64,000 nt of DNA, taken from assembly GCA_014898415.1 (NCBI GenBank), contig RCTD01000026.1, forward strand, positions 744,001-808,000, read 5' to 3'. The notes beneath the pieces were generated by a model. It had not been told where the DNA came from. It worked only from the letters and a program-made list of their open reading frames with translations, and searched no databases. How positions within the stretch are numbered: position 1 is the first letter of the stretch; every line of letters begins with the position of its first letter. Below, piece by piece: positions 12,589 to 26,206 of the stretch. The stretch is from Stromatinia cepivora (lineage: Eukaryota; Ascomycota; Leotiomycetes; Helotiales; Sclerotiniaceae). A program made the translations under genes and the position numbers.

Positions 12589-14080
12589 AGGCTTAGACAG
12601 GGGAATGATTTATTGACATTGGGCTCGAGATTAGAGGTGAATGAAAATACACATAGAACTTGATGGGATTCAAAAAGTAGACACTAGAAATATAGTACAC
12701 TCAATCAACGAGTAATATTATATATATCCTCTGTCATCAACTTTATGCCAGTTGTCACCTCAATGGGATAACCTATGCTGCCCCTGCAAGATCAGTATAT
12801 TTTGACCTGTTCTAGAATTCAATCAGGTTCAATCCAAAGATATATATCGACGAGTTTTGGGGTTTTTTGGAGTTCGGAGCTAAGGGTTTGCATATCAGAT
12901 TCAACAGTGAATAGCAATTGGAAATTTGTCAAGAGTCAAAAGTGAGAGCGCATCTAGTATAAATCCAGTATATAAAATTCGAATTCTGAATTTAATACTT
13001 ATAGAATTTATTACTTTTTCCGAATTGAGGTGGAATGATGTCTAACCAGCCAATTACCCTATTAGGTTTAACCCATTATCTTATCAGACGAGCTGTATAA
13101 CCCAGAGCTGTATAACCCAGAGCTGTATAACCCAGAGCTGTATAACCCACGTCAGGCAGAGAGGATACCAAAGAAAGACCCGTAAGCAACGAGGAAGATT
13201 GTTCTGTTTTCCTTCCTACTTTCGCAATCCCAACTTCAGAGGGGATCTGGTGCCGAACCATGTGATTCTGGCCAGCATTTTCTCCACTGCATCGTTACAC
13301 CTACGCAAACTGCCGCTATCGTTCTCGGCTTTTTTGAACTCTATGATCCAGCAACTACCCGTGAGACACAAAAATGTGTTTTTTCTCCTGAAACCAACTC
13401 AAAAACCAACTCTCTTCTGGTTTTTAATATTCTGACACATTGAACGCCCGTTCGTATTGGAAGTGAAGACATGCAGCTCATATTTATATCTTCTTGAAGC
13501 TACCTAGGTACTTTTCGTTGGACACGATACACATCGAATGAGTTTGCGTTGGCATCAGCTGAATCATTTTCTACACACACAAGGCTGATGGTCTGCAGGG
13601 GACAATTGAGGCTAAGTCTCAATCTGGATCAATATTTCATACCCCGTCAAATCGTCCGTTAAGCTGCTTTTGCAGTATGCAAGTACAAGCATTCATCCCA
13701 CCAGAGTCTGCATTAATCTACCCAGAGCGGGTACATTTCACTGAACCCGATGGTAGGGTCGCATTTTTTGCCTTTCCGTGCGTGTACATTGATTGATGCA
13801 GTCAGAATTGTCATCTTTGGACACCGAGTTCTTGCTCGTTCTCAATGAACGTCAGGCATTAAAGTCACAGCATCGCCGATTTTGGTGGCGGAAGTGGCAA
13901 CTATTTTTATCGGCCTTCATTGGTGAACCTTGTTAACGATGTCCTAGAGGGAACAGGAAAGTTTCGTGCAGGTACATTCACGATACAAGTTGGTTTGCGA
14001 TGCGCCGAGCCTCTTCACTCTTCATTCTAAAGGCCACCACGAAAATAAGGGTTTGAAACCTTCATAATTGATAATTCATA
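12589..14080. other. Intergenic region between GAL7 and the kelch gene
   Basis: The genes on both sides point the same way. It contains the 15-bp tandem repeat at 13091 and a locally AT-rich stretch near 12960-13020. No convincing coding region is seen; frames at 13076-13261 derive from the repeat. Confidence 0.55.
13091..13149. repeat. 15-bp minisatellite (AGCTGTATAACCCAG)n
   Basis: Four essentially perfect copies of AGCTGTATAACCCAG in non-coding DNA. Confidence 0.95.
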
Positions 14081-16760
14081 ATGATTCAGGCGAGTTTAAT
14101 CTACTGGATTGGCGCCCTCGTCCCACTATGCTGGGGACAAGAGGCGGGATGGATTACGGATCAGGTAAATACGACGATGTGCTACTGGACATCTCCCCGA
14201 GGTATGTCTTTCCAAACATGACGTTCTAATGTTTGAAACATGTGCATTGCAATAGCAACTGACAATACTAGCTGCGGTGGTGCGAGATACATTTTATCTT
14301 GATGGAGGAGAACTATGGTGGGAGCCTGGCATGAGTGGTGGGTCATACGCTCCCCCTCGTAGTGATGGTAAGTACCAATGCTAGAACCTCCAAACTGTAC
14401 TCATTATCTGCAAGGAAATCCTCTTGGACTCGTATATCTCCTCAACTTTAACACTTCCTTTCATATATCCGACAATATTAGTACTATCTTTACTACTATA
14501 TCCAAGGCGCCGAATGGGGGATCTGCCAGTAATGTGGGCCCAAATTATGTTGATGGAGCAATGTTTGCGAATGACTACGAATGGTACACATATGGCGGAA
14601 TGTTGGTTTTCACATCGGCCTTCTCCTCACCAGACGAAGATTCCGCTTTATCATACGAAGTCTACACGGATGGTACTCCCGGCAAGCAATTCTTCAAAAA
14701 CATTGAACTAATCAAACTACCAACAAACTTAACAAGATATGTTACCTATGGAGGAGCCGTCAGTATTCCATCTGAAAATCTAGGATACTACTTCTCAGGA
14801 TACAGAGCCGCAGACTTTGGGGATATTTATAATGACCCAGGCATTAAAATTGCATCCTACCTAGCAAACGTGACATCCCAAACCTTGATCAGTGTTGATA
14901 TGACGAGTCAAACCTCGCCAAAGTGGTCTAACGACTCTCTACCATCGACGGTTCCAGGCCGTGCTAATCCTGAGATTGCCTGGATCCCAGTTTCGGAGCA
15001 GGGAATACTGGTCGCAGTTGGTGGAGTCATTGATCCTATCTATGCTAGTATTAACCAGGCAAACAATGCATCTATTAATGCCCAAAGTGTAAGTTGTTAG
15101 TTTACCATCCTATAAGATAGTTGTTAATTGTCAATAGAGCCGAATCAGTCCAGGCTTCATGACGACTGTTTCCATCTACGACATTTCCAACAAAGTTTGG
15201 TACGAACAAGAAACATCTGGAAGTTCTCCTGGTGCTTTAACCCAAGGATGCACTGTGGTTGCCTCGGCCGAAGATGGTTCAAGTCATAATATATATTGGT
15301 ATGGAGGTTACGATGGTATTCATATTACACAACCTTTCTCGGATGATGTATATGTTCTTTCAATACCTTCATTCATATGGACGAAGGTTTATACTGGAAA
15401 CAGTACTCATGGCCGGGCTGGACATAAATGTGCCAAGCCATACCCAGATCAAATGGTTGTTGTAGGTGGATACGCTTCTGCAAGTGGTATCATACCGACA
15501 TGCCTTGAAGGTGGTATGATCCAAATATTCAATCTGAGTGACCCCCAATGGCTAGATTCCTATGACCCTCTGGCTTGGAGCAATTATACTGTACCTAGCC
15601 AGGTTGTTTCTGTTATTGGAGGTTCTGGGACTGGTAGCGCTACACAAACCACACCCTCTGGTGGTTTCACAAATTCAAGCATGACAGAACTTCTAGGGAC
15701 TGCCTACAACGCAACCAAGATCACTAATTGGTACCCATACACACCAGCTTCATCAACTCCTCCAAACAACCGAACAACATTGCTTCCTTCACCAGTCGCC
15801 GCTAAATCGGGAACCCCTGCATATCTTGGACCTGTTTTAGGTGTTGTTTTGGGTCTTTTCTTCATCACGCTTCTCATCTTAGCCTTTATAATATATCGCC
15901 GTCGCAAGATTTTCGGACTTTCAAGATCGGAACGACAAAGCGAAGCTGGAACTATGACTGAGAACCGTCGACGAACTCTCCGCTGGCTTTATACTACGCC
16001 TAGAGATGCAAAAGCCCCCACAGTCACAACAGATGAAACAGAACTGAATGCGGTATCTTCAGAAGCTGATACTGATCACACACGCATATGTGCCGCCGAG
16101 ATGCCTGGTGATACTCAGTTTCACGAAATGGATGGTATGTATTCCCTCGCCTCTTAATCTCTAGACTAAATCTCTGACGTATCTTACCATTTAGATACAT
16201 CCCGCCCCTCCGAACTCCACAACACAGGCTTTGTACCTCTGTCCCCCAAATCCAACGTCTGGAACAACATTTCCCGCAACCAAACCCCCATAACCCATTC
16301 TCCATCCGCTGGCTCCAATCGCTCACACGCTAGTACCGTCTCCCGAACCTCGGGTCCAAGACCATCTCCCATTTCTCCCGCGCGTGCAGATAGTTTAACG
16401 CTTAATGAACAAGCGGGAGGTACGACGAGAGAGCGGATTCATAGTGATCTAAGTAGTGTGACAGAAAGTGATAGGGGTCATTTGAGACAGATTAGTGATG
16501 CGAGTGTGAGTGTAGATGAGGATTATGGGAATCTTCCGACGCCGGAGATACAGGTTGAGAGACCGAATGATGAGCAGCATGGATTTGAACATGGGTTTGA
16601 GAGACCTGGGGTGGTTAGCCCATTGACGCCACCGCAGGGAGTGGGGGAGGGCAGACAACATTATTTTGGTCCAGATAGTGTCGGTGGTGGTAGTATGCAG
16701 AATGTACCGGCGCCTGATACGAGGAGGAAAAGTAATTTTGAGGAAAAGTTGGATGAATAA
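14081..16760 (+). CDS. Kelch-type extracellular domain, single-pass membrane protein
   Basis: Exons 14081-14201, 14272-14367, 14415-15088, 15138-16134 and 16195-16760 total 2454 bp, or 817 aa. The N-terminus has a hydrophobic signal segment (residues 1-19), then a beta-propeller-like region with kelch-type strands (VVRDTFYLDGGELWW near the start; YWYGGYDG; MVVVGGYASASG) and many N-glycosylation sites. One transmembrane helix at about 526-550 (PVLGVVLGLFFITLLILAFI) is followed by a stop-transfer YRRRK and a long, Ser/Pro-rich, probably disordered cytosolic tail. The layout suggests a plasma-membrane or wall-facing sensor or anchor whose ligand is unknown. Fungal relatives are usually annotated only as kelch or galactose-oxidase-fold proteins; no oxidase catalytic set is evident here. 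Confidence 0.88.
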
Positions 16761-19700
16761 AATGGATATTGTAAGTACATATTGTCAATCTTTCTGGGAG
16801 AAAGAAAAGTTACGAATTATGATGGCATATGACGGCACATTAATTGGATTGAATGAAGCGCCAGATGGCAAGGGCATTGAAGGTCATTACGGATAGTCGT
16901 TACAGGTATACATCTCATCACTTCATGTCTAGATGTTCGTATTACAGTATTTAGTTTTAGTTGTTAGTCTCTAATTTTATCCCTTTCCACTTCATCTAAC
17001 GAACATGTGAGTTTCATCAAATGTAGTTCAATACTTGAAGAATTGAATCCGTGATTCTCCTCTATAGACACATGCAATATAGCATTAGTTTCCTACTGCA
17101 TACGGATAAATGACATTTATCCCGTCAGATACCTGTTGTCTCGATGAACCCGATTCCTAGCTTTCAAAGTACATCCATGGTAATGTAATATGCGTACTGT
17201 AAATTCGCATTGCTTCTCAATACTCATAACTAATAGAAAATTGCAATCTAAAACTCCTGCACGAACTATATTAGATCACAAAAAATTCTTCATTACTGCA
17301 CACCATCGGGATCTCGGATCTCCAGTCATTGATCAAAAGGGACGTGATGGAAGCAATAACTCCATACATACATACGCATACACTGTATTTCAAATACCAA
17401 ACTTCATCCACACCATTTGAATAGAATCGATAAAATTTGTCAAGGAATACATATTTAATATTTCCATCCAATCATGTATGATCTTTGCTCGGCTTACTCC
17501 GAGAAGTGCAGTTCTCGGTATTGAATTTTCGCATCGAGTTTCTGCAGTATGAAGATCTTGTCTTTGTTTGTCTGAAGTGTGGTGGGTGGAATGGTGTGGA
17601 GGGGATTCAGTGCAGGGTATGTGTGTATTGATTGGGAAGGAGATGTCAACCATTTTATATGCTCGCGCGGCTTGCGCTACGGCCTGCCCGTTATTATATC
17701 AGTAGAAGTAAGCAGTAAGTCACATCATGTTGATCTAGATATTGCAAGTCTTACCTAGAGAGGAATAGAGGAATAGACAGGGATTGTTCGGATAAACGGT
17801 TTGGGGTAACGGTTTGCGATGGTTGGGGTTGGGTATATGCTTTGGAGGTGTGATACGGGAGAAGTATAACTCGACACGTGATACTTCGAAATACGATGGT
17901 TTGGCTTGGTAAGCAAATTTGGACTCAAGACGACTCGACAGATGCGTTTGCAATCATATCATTTTAATTAGGTGAAGAGAGAAGTCTTAGTTATGTCGCG
18001 TATTGTTTTAAGTTTGTTTCTTGCTTCGAATTTGTATGTATCTAATTTTCAATTACAATGACGGATTCTCCTTCGTAGTTTGCTTTTTAGCAAGATGAGG
18101 TGGGGGATATGGATAGTTGATGTTTATCTTCACGGATACTGTACATTTTGGCTTCTGATGCATCATCTGCTGTGCTATTGAGTACCATGAAAATAGTCCG
18201 AATTTCCTCCCCCAAGGAAGAGTTGGAAGGAATAAACTAGAGAGGAATAAGGGAATCATTTGTGTTGATATCAATTCATGTCTCTTTATAAAATTTAAAA
18301 AATAATTTGATCTCATCTCATTCCATTTCGCGCTTTTCCTCATTCATATTCAATCACCTCGCTAAATCCCGATGTATTCAAGAGACTTCACTCTTCGTCA
18401 CTCTCATCTACATCACCTAGATCTCATGCCTTTTTTCTGATGTAGGATATCTGAATATACCTCCGGATACAACATTTACTCTCCACATTCACATTAACTA
18501 GGGAGCCTGTAAGCTTTGGTCGCAGATCTGAAAAAAAAAAAAAACCTAATACCTACTCGTTCGATACCTAAACTACCTGGCACTATTCTTATATTTGATT
18601 CGAGTCTGTCATTCGCTGTGTCGATTCTTTACACCTTTTTCACCCCAACCCCCCATAATACTTCAAGACGATCACCTTGAAGGAACAATTTCCATATTTA
18701 AGAAGCAATCGGGCGAACCATTAGCATCGACTGAATCGATGTTATAGTCGCACTTGGGGAGCCTCGCTTGATAGATTAGGATCGTTCTAGTTCTCCAGGT
18801 GAATTTGGATAGGTTTTCGCACCCTTCTTATGTTCGCTCGTGGTAACAGTTCTGGAACACATTCGATGGTGAAGTTGGAGAAGTCTCCAACTTAGACAGG
18901 TGTCTATATAAGTAATTGGCTTGGTATCTTGCTTCAGGCGCATTGCACCGCAATCGATTATTCCGAGCTTCGTCTTTTCTTTTTTTCCCAGGGGTACTGA
19001 TGCATGACACTGATTTCTAGAGATTTCTCGGAAGGATACAGAATTTCAATAAGAAATGAAACCCACAGGCTCCAAGTACAAGACCATAGTCTTTGAGGAC
19101 AATAACTCCGGCTTCACACAGGCTCCCGAGGAGGATGTTTGAGTCAAACCCCACCAAAATTCTTATTCCCAACAACGATGATTTGAGAGATGCCCATGAG
19201 AAGTCCCCGACTGAGCAAAGAAGGGTAGGTGAAGAGATTTCAAGACAGCTGTTTAGAAGGCATTCATTTATCACTCAACCAATTTTTTGACTTCCATGCG
19301 AGTCTAAACACATATGATCATAGAATTTTGGATCTAGCTCGCCGTAGCGCTCTTGCATGTATTATATTTAGCCTGGTATACAACACGTTTGCATGCACCA
19401 GGTTTGGTCGGCCAGGCATCTATCTTGGAGCACAATCTAGAAGTCAGAAAACCTAGCTTCTACTCATCTGATCACAAACTTTCCCGGTCTTTCATCTAAT
19501 TTTAGAGCCGAGTATTGCGAAGAGTCTAGTGCTTAATCTGATTCAAAAATAAGTTTCTACTCATTTGAGGGTAATGTTAATTGGCATCATTCATTTGTAT
19601 CTATTTAGTTTTATGTCGGGAAATGTGTCTAACGCCTACTCATCTGATCTAATCACTCCCTCCTTTAACCGATCCCTCAGTTTCCTTAGCCTCGCTATCT

Positions 19701-20164
19701 ATCTCCCTTCCCATCTTCATATCCTTCCCCATATTTCAATTCGTCTGCCTATGTGATATAGCTGATTGATAGCTACACACGTCCGTCAAGTCAACTTCTC
19801 AATGCTACTGTAAGTCCATCCTTACACTCCTCCCCTAACTAATAAATCTAGCTTTCTTTCCCTTTGATATCAAAATCCTTTAGTTGCAGATATAGAAGGG
19901 CCCAAAAGTTATCCTTTGCTGATTTATCACACTCTCCCTCTTTTATTCGCTTTTCGAAGCCCCATTTCATGAGAGCGGCAGGCCTCTGGCACCTCGGAAC
20001 TGCTTAGTACCGGGGACTAAAAGAACAATACAAGGAAACAACTCAGAAGGAGAAGATTTCAGTGAAAAGTCATTCGAGTTTGAGTATAAAATCTGAGTAA
20101 AAAGAATCTAAAAGTTCTTACAATATGTACATGTTTGGGTATATTACTATTTTATTAGCTCTAT
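16761..20164. other. 3.4-kb gene-poor interval between convergent genes
   Basis: It lies downstream of both neighbours (kelch + and DHODH -). Many short frames occur on both strands, but none has a domain, a splice pattern or sustained codon bias. A 29-codon frame starts at 19057 and could be a decayed gene piece. A poly-A run (about 18531-18544) and pyrimidine-rich stretches are the only structure. A non-coding transcript cannot be excluded. Confidence 0.45.
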
Positions 20165-21757
20165 TTAATTTTTTGAAACCCGGTTGCTAATCTCAGTTTT
20201 TATACGAGTTATTGTTCCGGCGCCTCCATATACCCTATTGGACAAGTCAGTACGCATCATAAAAACGATATGCTCCGGATTCAATTGTTTTAGAGATCAC
20301 GGAGCCGAAATAGGAGGGAATACTTACAATGCCGTGTAAACCTGGGCTACATTTGCGCCTGCATTCAAGATCTCAAGAGCTTGCTTTCCATTCGTGATGC
20401 CACCAGTAGCAAAAATCACTTTCTGATCATTACTCTTCGATTCGTTATTTCCTGTGAGGGATTTTGCCTTTTCAGCGATAGCGGAGACAAGACTGCTGTC
20501 ATTTGATTGAGCAGTGGTATCTTGTTGTGGCGGTCCTCGGTCAAGTAAAGCTCGATATCTCTTGACCAAAGATAATGTTCTCTCGAACATTGGTGGTCCA
20601 GAAAATCCTCCTTGTTCTTCGAGAATTCTGCGTTCTCTGGCAGAAATTTTGATATCGTCGGGGATGAGCTTGTCCCTTCGGTTTGTAGTATTACCCACAA
20701 TCACACCATCCACACCACTTCGCCATATAGCTTCAACGATGCCCTCAAGCTGTTCATCTTGATCCTCATCAGGTGATACTTTTACCATGACCCTAGGCTT
20801 TGTTTTCCGATCTACAGATTTGGCAGCTCCAACCACTCCTTCTAAGATTCTAGATAATGGCTCAACCTTTTGTAATGTCCTCAATCCAGGTGTATTCGGG
20901 CTGCTAACATTGACTACCAAGATATCGGCATATGGAGCCAATCTCTCCACACAGTAAACGTAGTCTCTTTTAACAGCCTCGATATCATCACCATTCGTGT
21001 CTTTATTCTTGGCAACCTGAACCGCCAATAACTTCCCATCCAATAAACTTCCTGGGGGAACGCCAGCTTCTCCATTTAGAACCATCTTCTCGGCATCTTC
21101 ACCTACACCTAATCCATTCTGATATGCATATAACCGAACCCGTTCCCTCAATCGCATAGCCATATCATCTGCACCCTTCGAATTGAGGCCATATCGATTA
21201 ATCAACGCATTTTGACTCGGTATACGGAAAACTCTAGGTTTTGGATTTCCCTCTTGGGCAAGTGGTGTACATCCGCCAACCTCAACGATCGCAGGACCCA
21301 TAGCGAACAAAGCATCTGGAACCTCTGCCAATTTGTCAAGTCCCGCAGATGTACCAATTGGGTTTTGTAATTTGTGCTCCCATACTTCCACGCTCAAATC
21401 CGCCTTATCCGTATTACCATTTCTGAAACTGCGATCGCGAGGATGAAGACCAAACGAGTAGAGAGTTTTGAGAGCTTTGGTGCCCATATGGTGAGCTTCT
21501 TCGGCATCGGAATATATGGCACGTAATGCGGGGACAACAAGCCATTGGTGGATGCTAGCTCGGGTATCGGTAATATATAAGTAGCTAAATCCAACGGTGA
21601 GAGCTATCGAGGTTCCAAAGAGGATATTCCTCGAGCGGGTGAGGATTGTGGGTGTTTCGTTAGTGGTTGATGCAAAGCGTTTGGTAGATGTGCGGGATGG
21701 AGAAGAGGAGAGAGATGGCCGTGATATGCGCAGAGTGCGCAACAGAGGGTTTGACAT
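20165..21757 (-). CDS. URA9: Dihydroorotate dehydrogenase (quinone), mitochondrial class 2
   Basis: Fourth step of de novo pyrimidine synthesis: oxidises dihydroorotate to orotate with ubiquinone at the inner mitochondrial membrane. Exons 21757-20328 and 20234-20165 total 1500 bp, or 499 aa. The short last exon restores the essential C-terminus (VYGGAGTITRIKTEI) after a 93-bp intron. Residues 1-30 are Ser/Arg-rich and acid-free, a mitochondrial presequence, followed by a transmembrane helix at about 45-62. FMN and substrate motifs are visible: GTSAGLDK at 135-142, NVSSPNTPGL at 283-292 with the class 2 catalytic Ser, VIVGNTTNR near 352 and FATGGITNGKQA toward the end. The insert containing SNDSSL and the Lys/Ser-rich loop make it longer than bacterial PyrD, as in other filamentous fungi. 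The gene symbol is by analogy with yeasts that have the class 2 enzyme. Confidence 0.95.
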
Positions 21758-23113
21758 AACGAATGTCTGGTCAAGTTAAAAGGACCTGGAATGGGAAATG
21801 AGGAACTGAATGCAAGCCAAACTGGGATGTTTAAAAATGCTGTTCCGTGCGTGTACACTGCAATAATTAATTCGACATCGGATTTAGTTATTCCGTTCCG
21901 TGGGAGGTAATTCCACCCCACGACTTTGATAACCTCAATCGCAGCTCACATCAAGTACCATCCATATGCATATGAGCACGAGGATTAGTTTCTTTTTGTG
22001 ATTTTACAAGATGCTTTATCTATAAGCACCTAGTGAAAAGCATCAATAGCTATGACGAGTAATAGTTGCTCCTAGCTATAGGTTGATATCACTAAACACC
22101 TCCTTACCAAGTTTGCCTCGATGCTAAAAGGTGCTAGTCAAGAAAGATTTAATTGTAAAATCTTATCTCGAGGTTGAACATCATGTCATGAATTGGGGGT
22201 AGGTATTTGGGCGGTGAGAGGAAAGGAAGTGATTGTACTTTATGTGCTACTACTTTGATTGAAAACGTCAAATGAGTAGTTTCCAACTATGATTTGGCTG
22301 GAAGAATGGGGATAAGGAAAGAGAGGAGGATGAGGAATCCAAGGGAGCCTCCTTTTTTGGTCAATTTTCGAAGGAGAGGAGAGATATAAAAAGAAACACA
22401 GTAGAGTTTTACAAGGAGAGAAGAGAAAGAGCTTCGAATTCCCTCTTGTCATTCTTTGCTTTGCACTTTTCCTTCCTTTCATAATACTACACCCTACTTA
22501 CTATTTATTGTATTTATTCACTATCTGACATAAAGGTTTCCCTCATCTCCATCTTTGTTTCTACCCTATCATTATCACTTTCACTTCTCACAATACCTTC
22601 CTCAACTCTGATAACCCTACAGGCTGGTATATTTCATTTCCACTACCCAAGTCAATCTTTTACAGCCAATCTATTTCTTATTTTTCAACATAATCAGTTC
22701 AATCCAACACTGAAAGATGTTCTGTTACATCCTGTAGTATAAGGAAGTTAGTGTATTATTATCCATTGACCGCTGCCCAGCCAAGTGGTTTTATCCCTAC
22801 AGTATATACTTCACTAACATCATTACCCACACCATCAACTTGGTTGTGTTCATTGAACCATAATCAAATTTATTATTCACCCATACCCGCTAAACCAAAT
22901 CTGTCAAAAGGTCCTACTGTAAATCATCCTGCCTACTGTATTACCAAACCTGTTAAAAGAGGCACTTTGCTCTTGTAAATCTCATCCTTATTTCCTTCAT
23001 AATATACAACTATCCTTAAGCTCAATTTGTGTTCAACAACAACTTCGTCTTCTTATTTGTCTTTAGTTTGAGAATACTATCAAGATATTCTTGAGTTTTG
23101 TTGGCTGTCTAGC
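21758..23113. other. Intergenic region between divergent DHODH and orphan gene
   Basis: Holds the promoter of DHODH and a long pyrimidine-rich leader (about 22440-23100) ahead of the gene at 23114. Frames at 22240-22482 and 22751-22978 have no recognisable content. The leader may contain 5' UTR exons of the downstream gene, which I cannot resolve. Confidence 0.5.
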
Positions 23114-24382
23114 ATGGCAATGGAGAGCCAATTTAAGCGAAAATGTTTAGTAAAGGTTTCACTCAAGAAACAAAGTCCCAAAAAATTCAAATCAAAGAGA
23201 AAAAGATCGCAAGATTCTGAAGTAAGTTTCGCTATCAATTTATTAAGGTATTGAGATATTCTCCAAAATATCCAAGCCCATCTTCCTTATCCCACATCTT
23301 CCTTGTCCTGCAACTAGGCTCATCGCATCTTTTAGATATTATACTAACACTTAATACTTTTGTTACAGGGTGGAATACACGCTAGTAACTCAAATTGGTG
23401 CAAGAGGGCGCTCACCATAGATCCACCCACAGTTATGAATTTAAGTCCAGCTGAAAAATGGTATCTAGAGTTGCAAGGATGTTCCAAAACCGTTGACAGA
23501 GATTTCGAAAAGCTCGCCGCAATTAACAACCTTATAGAGGATGCCCTTGGAACACATCGTAAATTGTTCGTAAGTGTTACTATTCAGGCAATGCCATGAA
23601 TTTCAACGCTAATATTTGTCCCTTATAGGATGAAAACCTGACCAACTTCAGAAATGATTTCCCAAATATTACTGAAGCTGTGTGGCGTGACTTCTTGAGA
23701 GCTGCCTCAAAAAATCAACTTCTCGACGAGTTAGATGGCTGGCACAAGGAGCAGGAGAATATTTACATGGATTCCCGGAAGAAGCTCGCAGAGATGAGCG
23801 AGAATTTCGAGAATGTTTGTTCATCACTTGGCTATATACTACAAGTACGGTACATCAACTGACACTCATTAGGTGTACCCGAATTTTAAACCCCAAGAAA
23901 GCAACATTTATGTTGCCAGTCATGCAGATTCCGCTATTACTGATAACGAGGAGTTCGCTGCATTCTTCGCAAATCGTTCGCCCAAGGATGTTGCCAAGGA
24001 CTTCAAGGAATTGCCGAGGTTTAGACTTGTAAGGTGTGAGAAGATCCATTCCAGAGCTGAACTTCCGCCGGCATATAGAGCTTTGCTCGAGCGTGCACGA
24101 CGATTTCCCGACCATCCTGGCCTCATCTCATACGATACTTCAGGGGTTATACATAAGATAAGGAATTCACAAAGCAGAAAGGACAACGACAAATTTTGTG
24201 TCACCATGGATAATATCTGGATTTATAATGCGACGAGGGAAAAGTATGAGCCACAACCAGATCAACAGATCTTCCACAATGCTTTCCAGCTTGAGTACTG
24301 TCAGATGCAAAGGAGAAAAATGGTGTATGTCGAAATCTCAGAAGAAGACCTGCCCAATAGAAGTCGCTCAACCACAACCTAA
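23114..24382 (+). CDS. Hypothetical protein, 334 aa, basic N-terminus
   Basis: I do not recognise the family. Exons 23114-23221, 23369-23569, 23629-23814 and 23873-24382 total 1005 bp, all joined in phase 0; the introns have GTAAGT, GTAAGT and GTTTGT donors. Residues 10-33 are strongly basic (KKQSPKKFKSKRKRSQ), which could act as a nuclear localisation signal or bind nucleic acid. The rest is mixed alpha-helical, Glu/Lys-rich, without membrane segments, signal peptide or obvious metal-binding Cys clusters. The middle has WRDFLRAASKNQ; the C-terminal half contains ASHADSAITDNEEFAAFFAN. Start uncertainty: Met1 and Met3 are both possible. The consistent phase-0 splicing argues that this is a real gene, probably lineage-specific. 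Confidence 0.72.
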
Positions 24383-25676
24383 AATCCTTTGAATCCATTC
24401 AGATCCATCTCAGTAACTGAACTATGGAATCATTAGAGAACATGGGTGACTGGGGGTGATCATCTGACTTTGGGGACATTTCAAGAAAATGCCCTCCCAT
24501 TTCAGACCAAGGAAACGTGGCGGAAAGAGCATTTCATTTCACTTTTCAATGGCGCGAAATACAAAAAAAAGGGGAAAGTAAAACGAAAAGCATTATAAGA
24601 AACGATGACACAACCAACCGCAATATTTTTGAACAACTTTTCGTGTCAGAGACTGCCTGCGAATTTCAAATACTCAGTATCATATCGACGGATCACCGGG
24701 CAAAAGAGCAAAAATGATGATGTCGGAAATCCATAATGTCGGCCCATTCGAACCGGAAAGATCGCCTCACCATCACCATCACCATGCGTTCTCTGAGCTA
24801 CTCGCCACACACACCCTCGCACCGATGGTTCAGTTCGTGTCTCCCTTTTATGGATGTCGAATTTGACATCGCATATACAGTCGTTAGTTGAGACAAAGTT
24901 TGTCTAGCTAGCGGTTGTGTTTCTTTTTGCATAATGAATTTTAGGGCAGCTTCTGTTCGCCCTAGGGTCAACTTGTACTTTGCGATGCGACTCACACTAG
25001 TATAGTAGTACCATGATAAGAAAATACAACTCACATTTCTGCGCAAATGTGATGTAGTGACAGATGGTAGGGACTCAGCTGGGTATTCGCCCAATGTATG
25101 TGTTTTTGCTTTGTGAGATTATTACTGTCTACTGTATTATCCATCCTATTGGTTGTATTAATCATGATTCGGTATACTAGAGAAATTAAAATTGAAGAAG
25201 AAGAAGAAGAAGAAGAAGAAGAAAAAGAAGAAAAAGAATAATAATAATAATATTACCCATCTGATTAGCAGATTCTAAGACCGGGCTCTTATTAGTAATG
25301 TTGGAATATTCATGACCTGTTCAACTTTACTATACTTATCTCACTTTATTTAGTACCAAGTATAAATTGTAAATTATGAATTCGACACCTACACTAAAAT
25401 ATAGATAGAAATAATGCCTAGGATTCTGGCGAAATTTATACTAAAGATCCGATGTCCTCAGCTCGGATCAAACATCGCATTATCAACTCTCTATACATGT
25501 TTCATTACCGTCGCCGTCGCCGTCGCCGTATCTAGATTCATATATTATATCCTCAGAAATTCTTCTTTCTTCAATTATATCTCCACCAAACGGCAAGAAT
25601 ATAGGATGCTTCATCAAGAGGACCAAAGGCAACCTTGTCAGATCATGATAATACGAACATGCCCCATCCCATTCAC
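24383..25676. other. Intergenic region between convergent genes
   Basis: Downstream of both the orphan gene and ERG28. It contains a short CACCAT run at 24766-24784 and the GAA/ATA microsatellite at about 25195. Short frames (for example 25414-25689, overlapping the ERG28 end antisense) show no gene features. Confidence 0.5.
25195..25253. repeat. GAA / ATA microsatellite
   Basis: A run of GAA triplets interrupted by two AAAA stretches passes into ATA triplets. Simple-sequence DNA in an intergenic region. Confidence 0.95.
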
Positions 25677-26206
25677 TTATTTAGCATAGAATCCCCACTG
25701 CATCCACATCCAAATCAGCGTCCCGGTAGATACCGCCACTGGTCCCACCAATCCCTTCCCCATCTTCGCAGTACCAAACACCAACCACTCGCCCACAAAA
25801 TGTAACCAGGCAACAATAAACGTCGCATACCCCAATTGATATATTTGTGGATTACTGATGTAATATGCAGTCTGAAGACGAACAATCGCAGTGATGAGAG
25901 TCCATGTTCCGAATGTGCGAGAAGAGAGAGGTGTCGCGGAGGTGGATGAAGGGTAGGATTGAGAGGTGCTTTTGCTGAGAGGAGTGTTGGATTTAGGAAT
26001 TGCGTTGTAGATCTGTGAGTTAAAGTGGAGGGTGAAGTAGCATTGAACTGTGTTGAAGAGGGAGGTTATGGAGATCTAGGGGAGTGATGGGGTTAGTGCT
26101 GGGATTATGTACAAGGACAGTGAGTAATACTTACAAAGAGAAGCCATTGCGGAAGTACACCTTCATGCTGAGGTAGATAGCTGGTGAGGGTAGTGAGGAA
26201 ACTCAT
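25677..26206 (-). CDS. ERG28: Ergosterol biosynthesis scaffold protein Erg28
   Basis: Two exons, 26206-26135 and 26075-25677, separated by a 59-bp intron (GTAAGT donor), give 471 bp, or 156 aa. Erg28 is an ER membrane protein that tethers the C-4 demethylation enzymes (Erg25, Erg26, Erg27) to each other and to Erg6. Four hydrophobic segments are visible: exon 1 plus SITSLFNTVQCYF, then FGTWTLITAIVRLQTAYY, LGYATFIVAWLHFVGEWLVFG and LVGPVAVSTGTLIWMWMQWG. The FGTWTLITAIVR and FVGEWLVFGT stretches are characteristic of the family. The protein ends just after the last helix with FYAK, a short basic tail. The gene was recognised only by joining the two exons; neither stands out alone. It is divergent from, and shares a promoter region with, the ER fatty-acid reductase gene at 26603. 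Confidence 0.93.
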
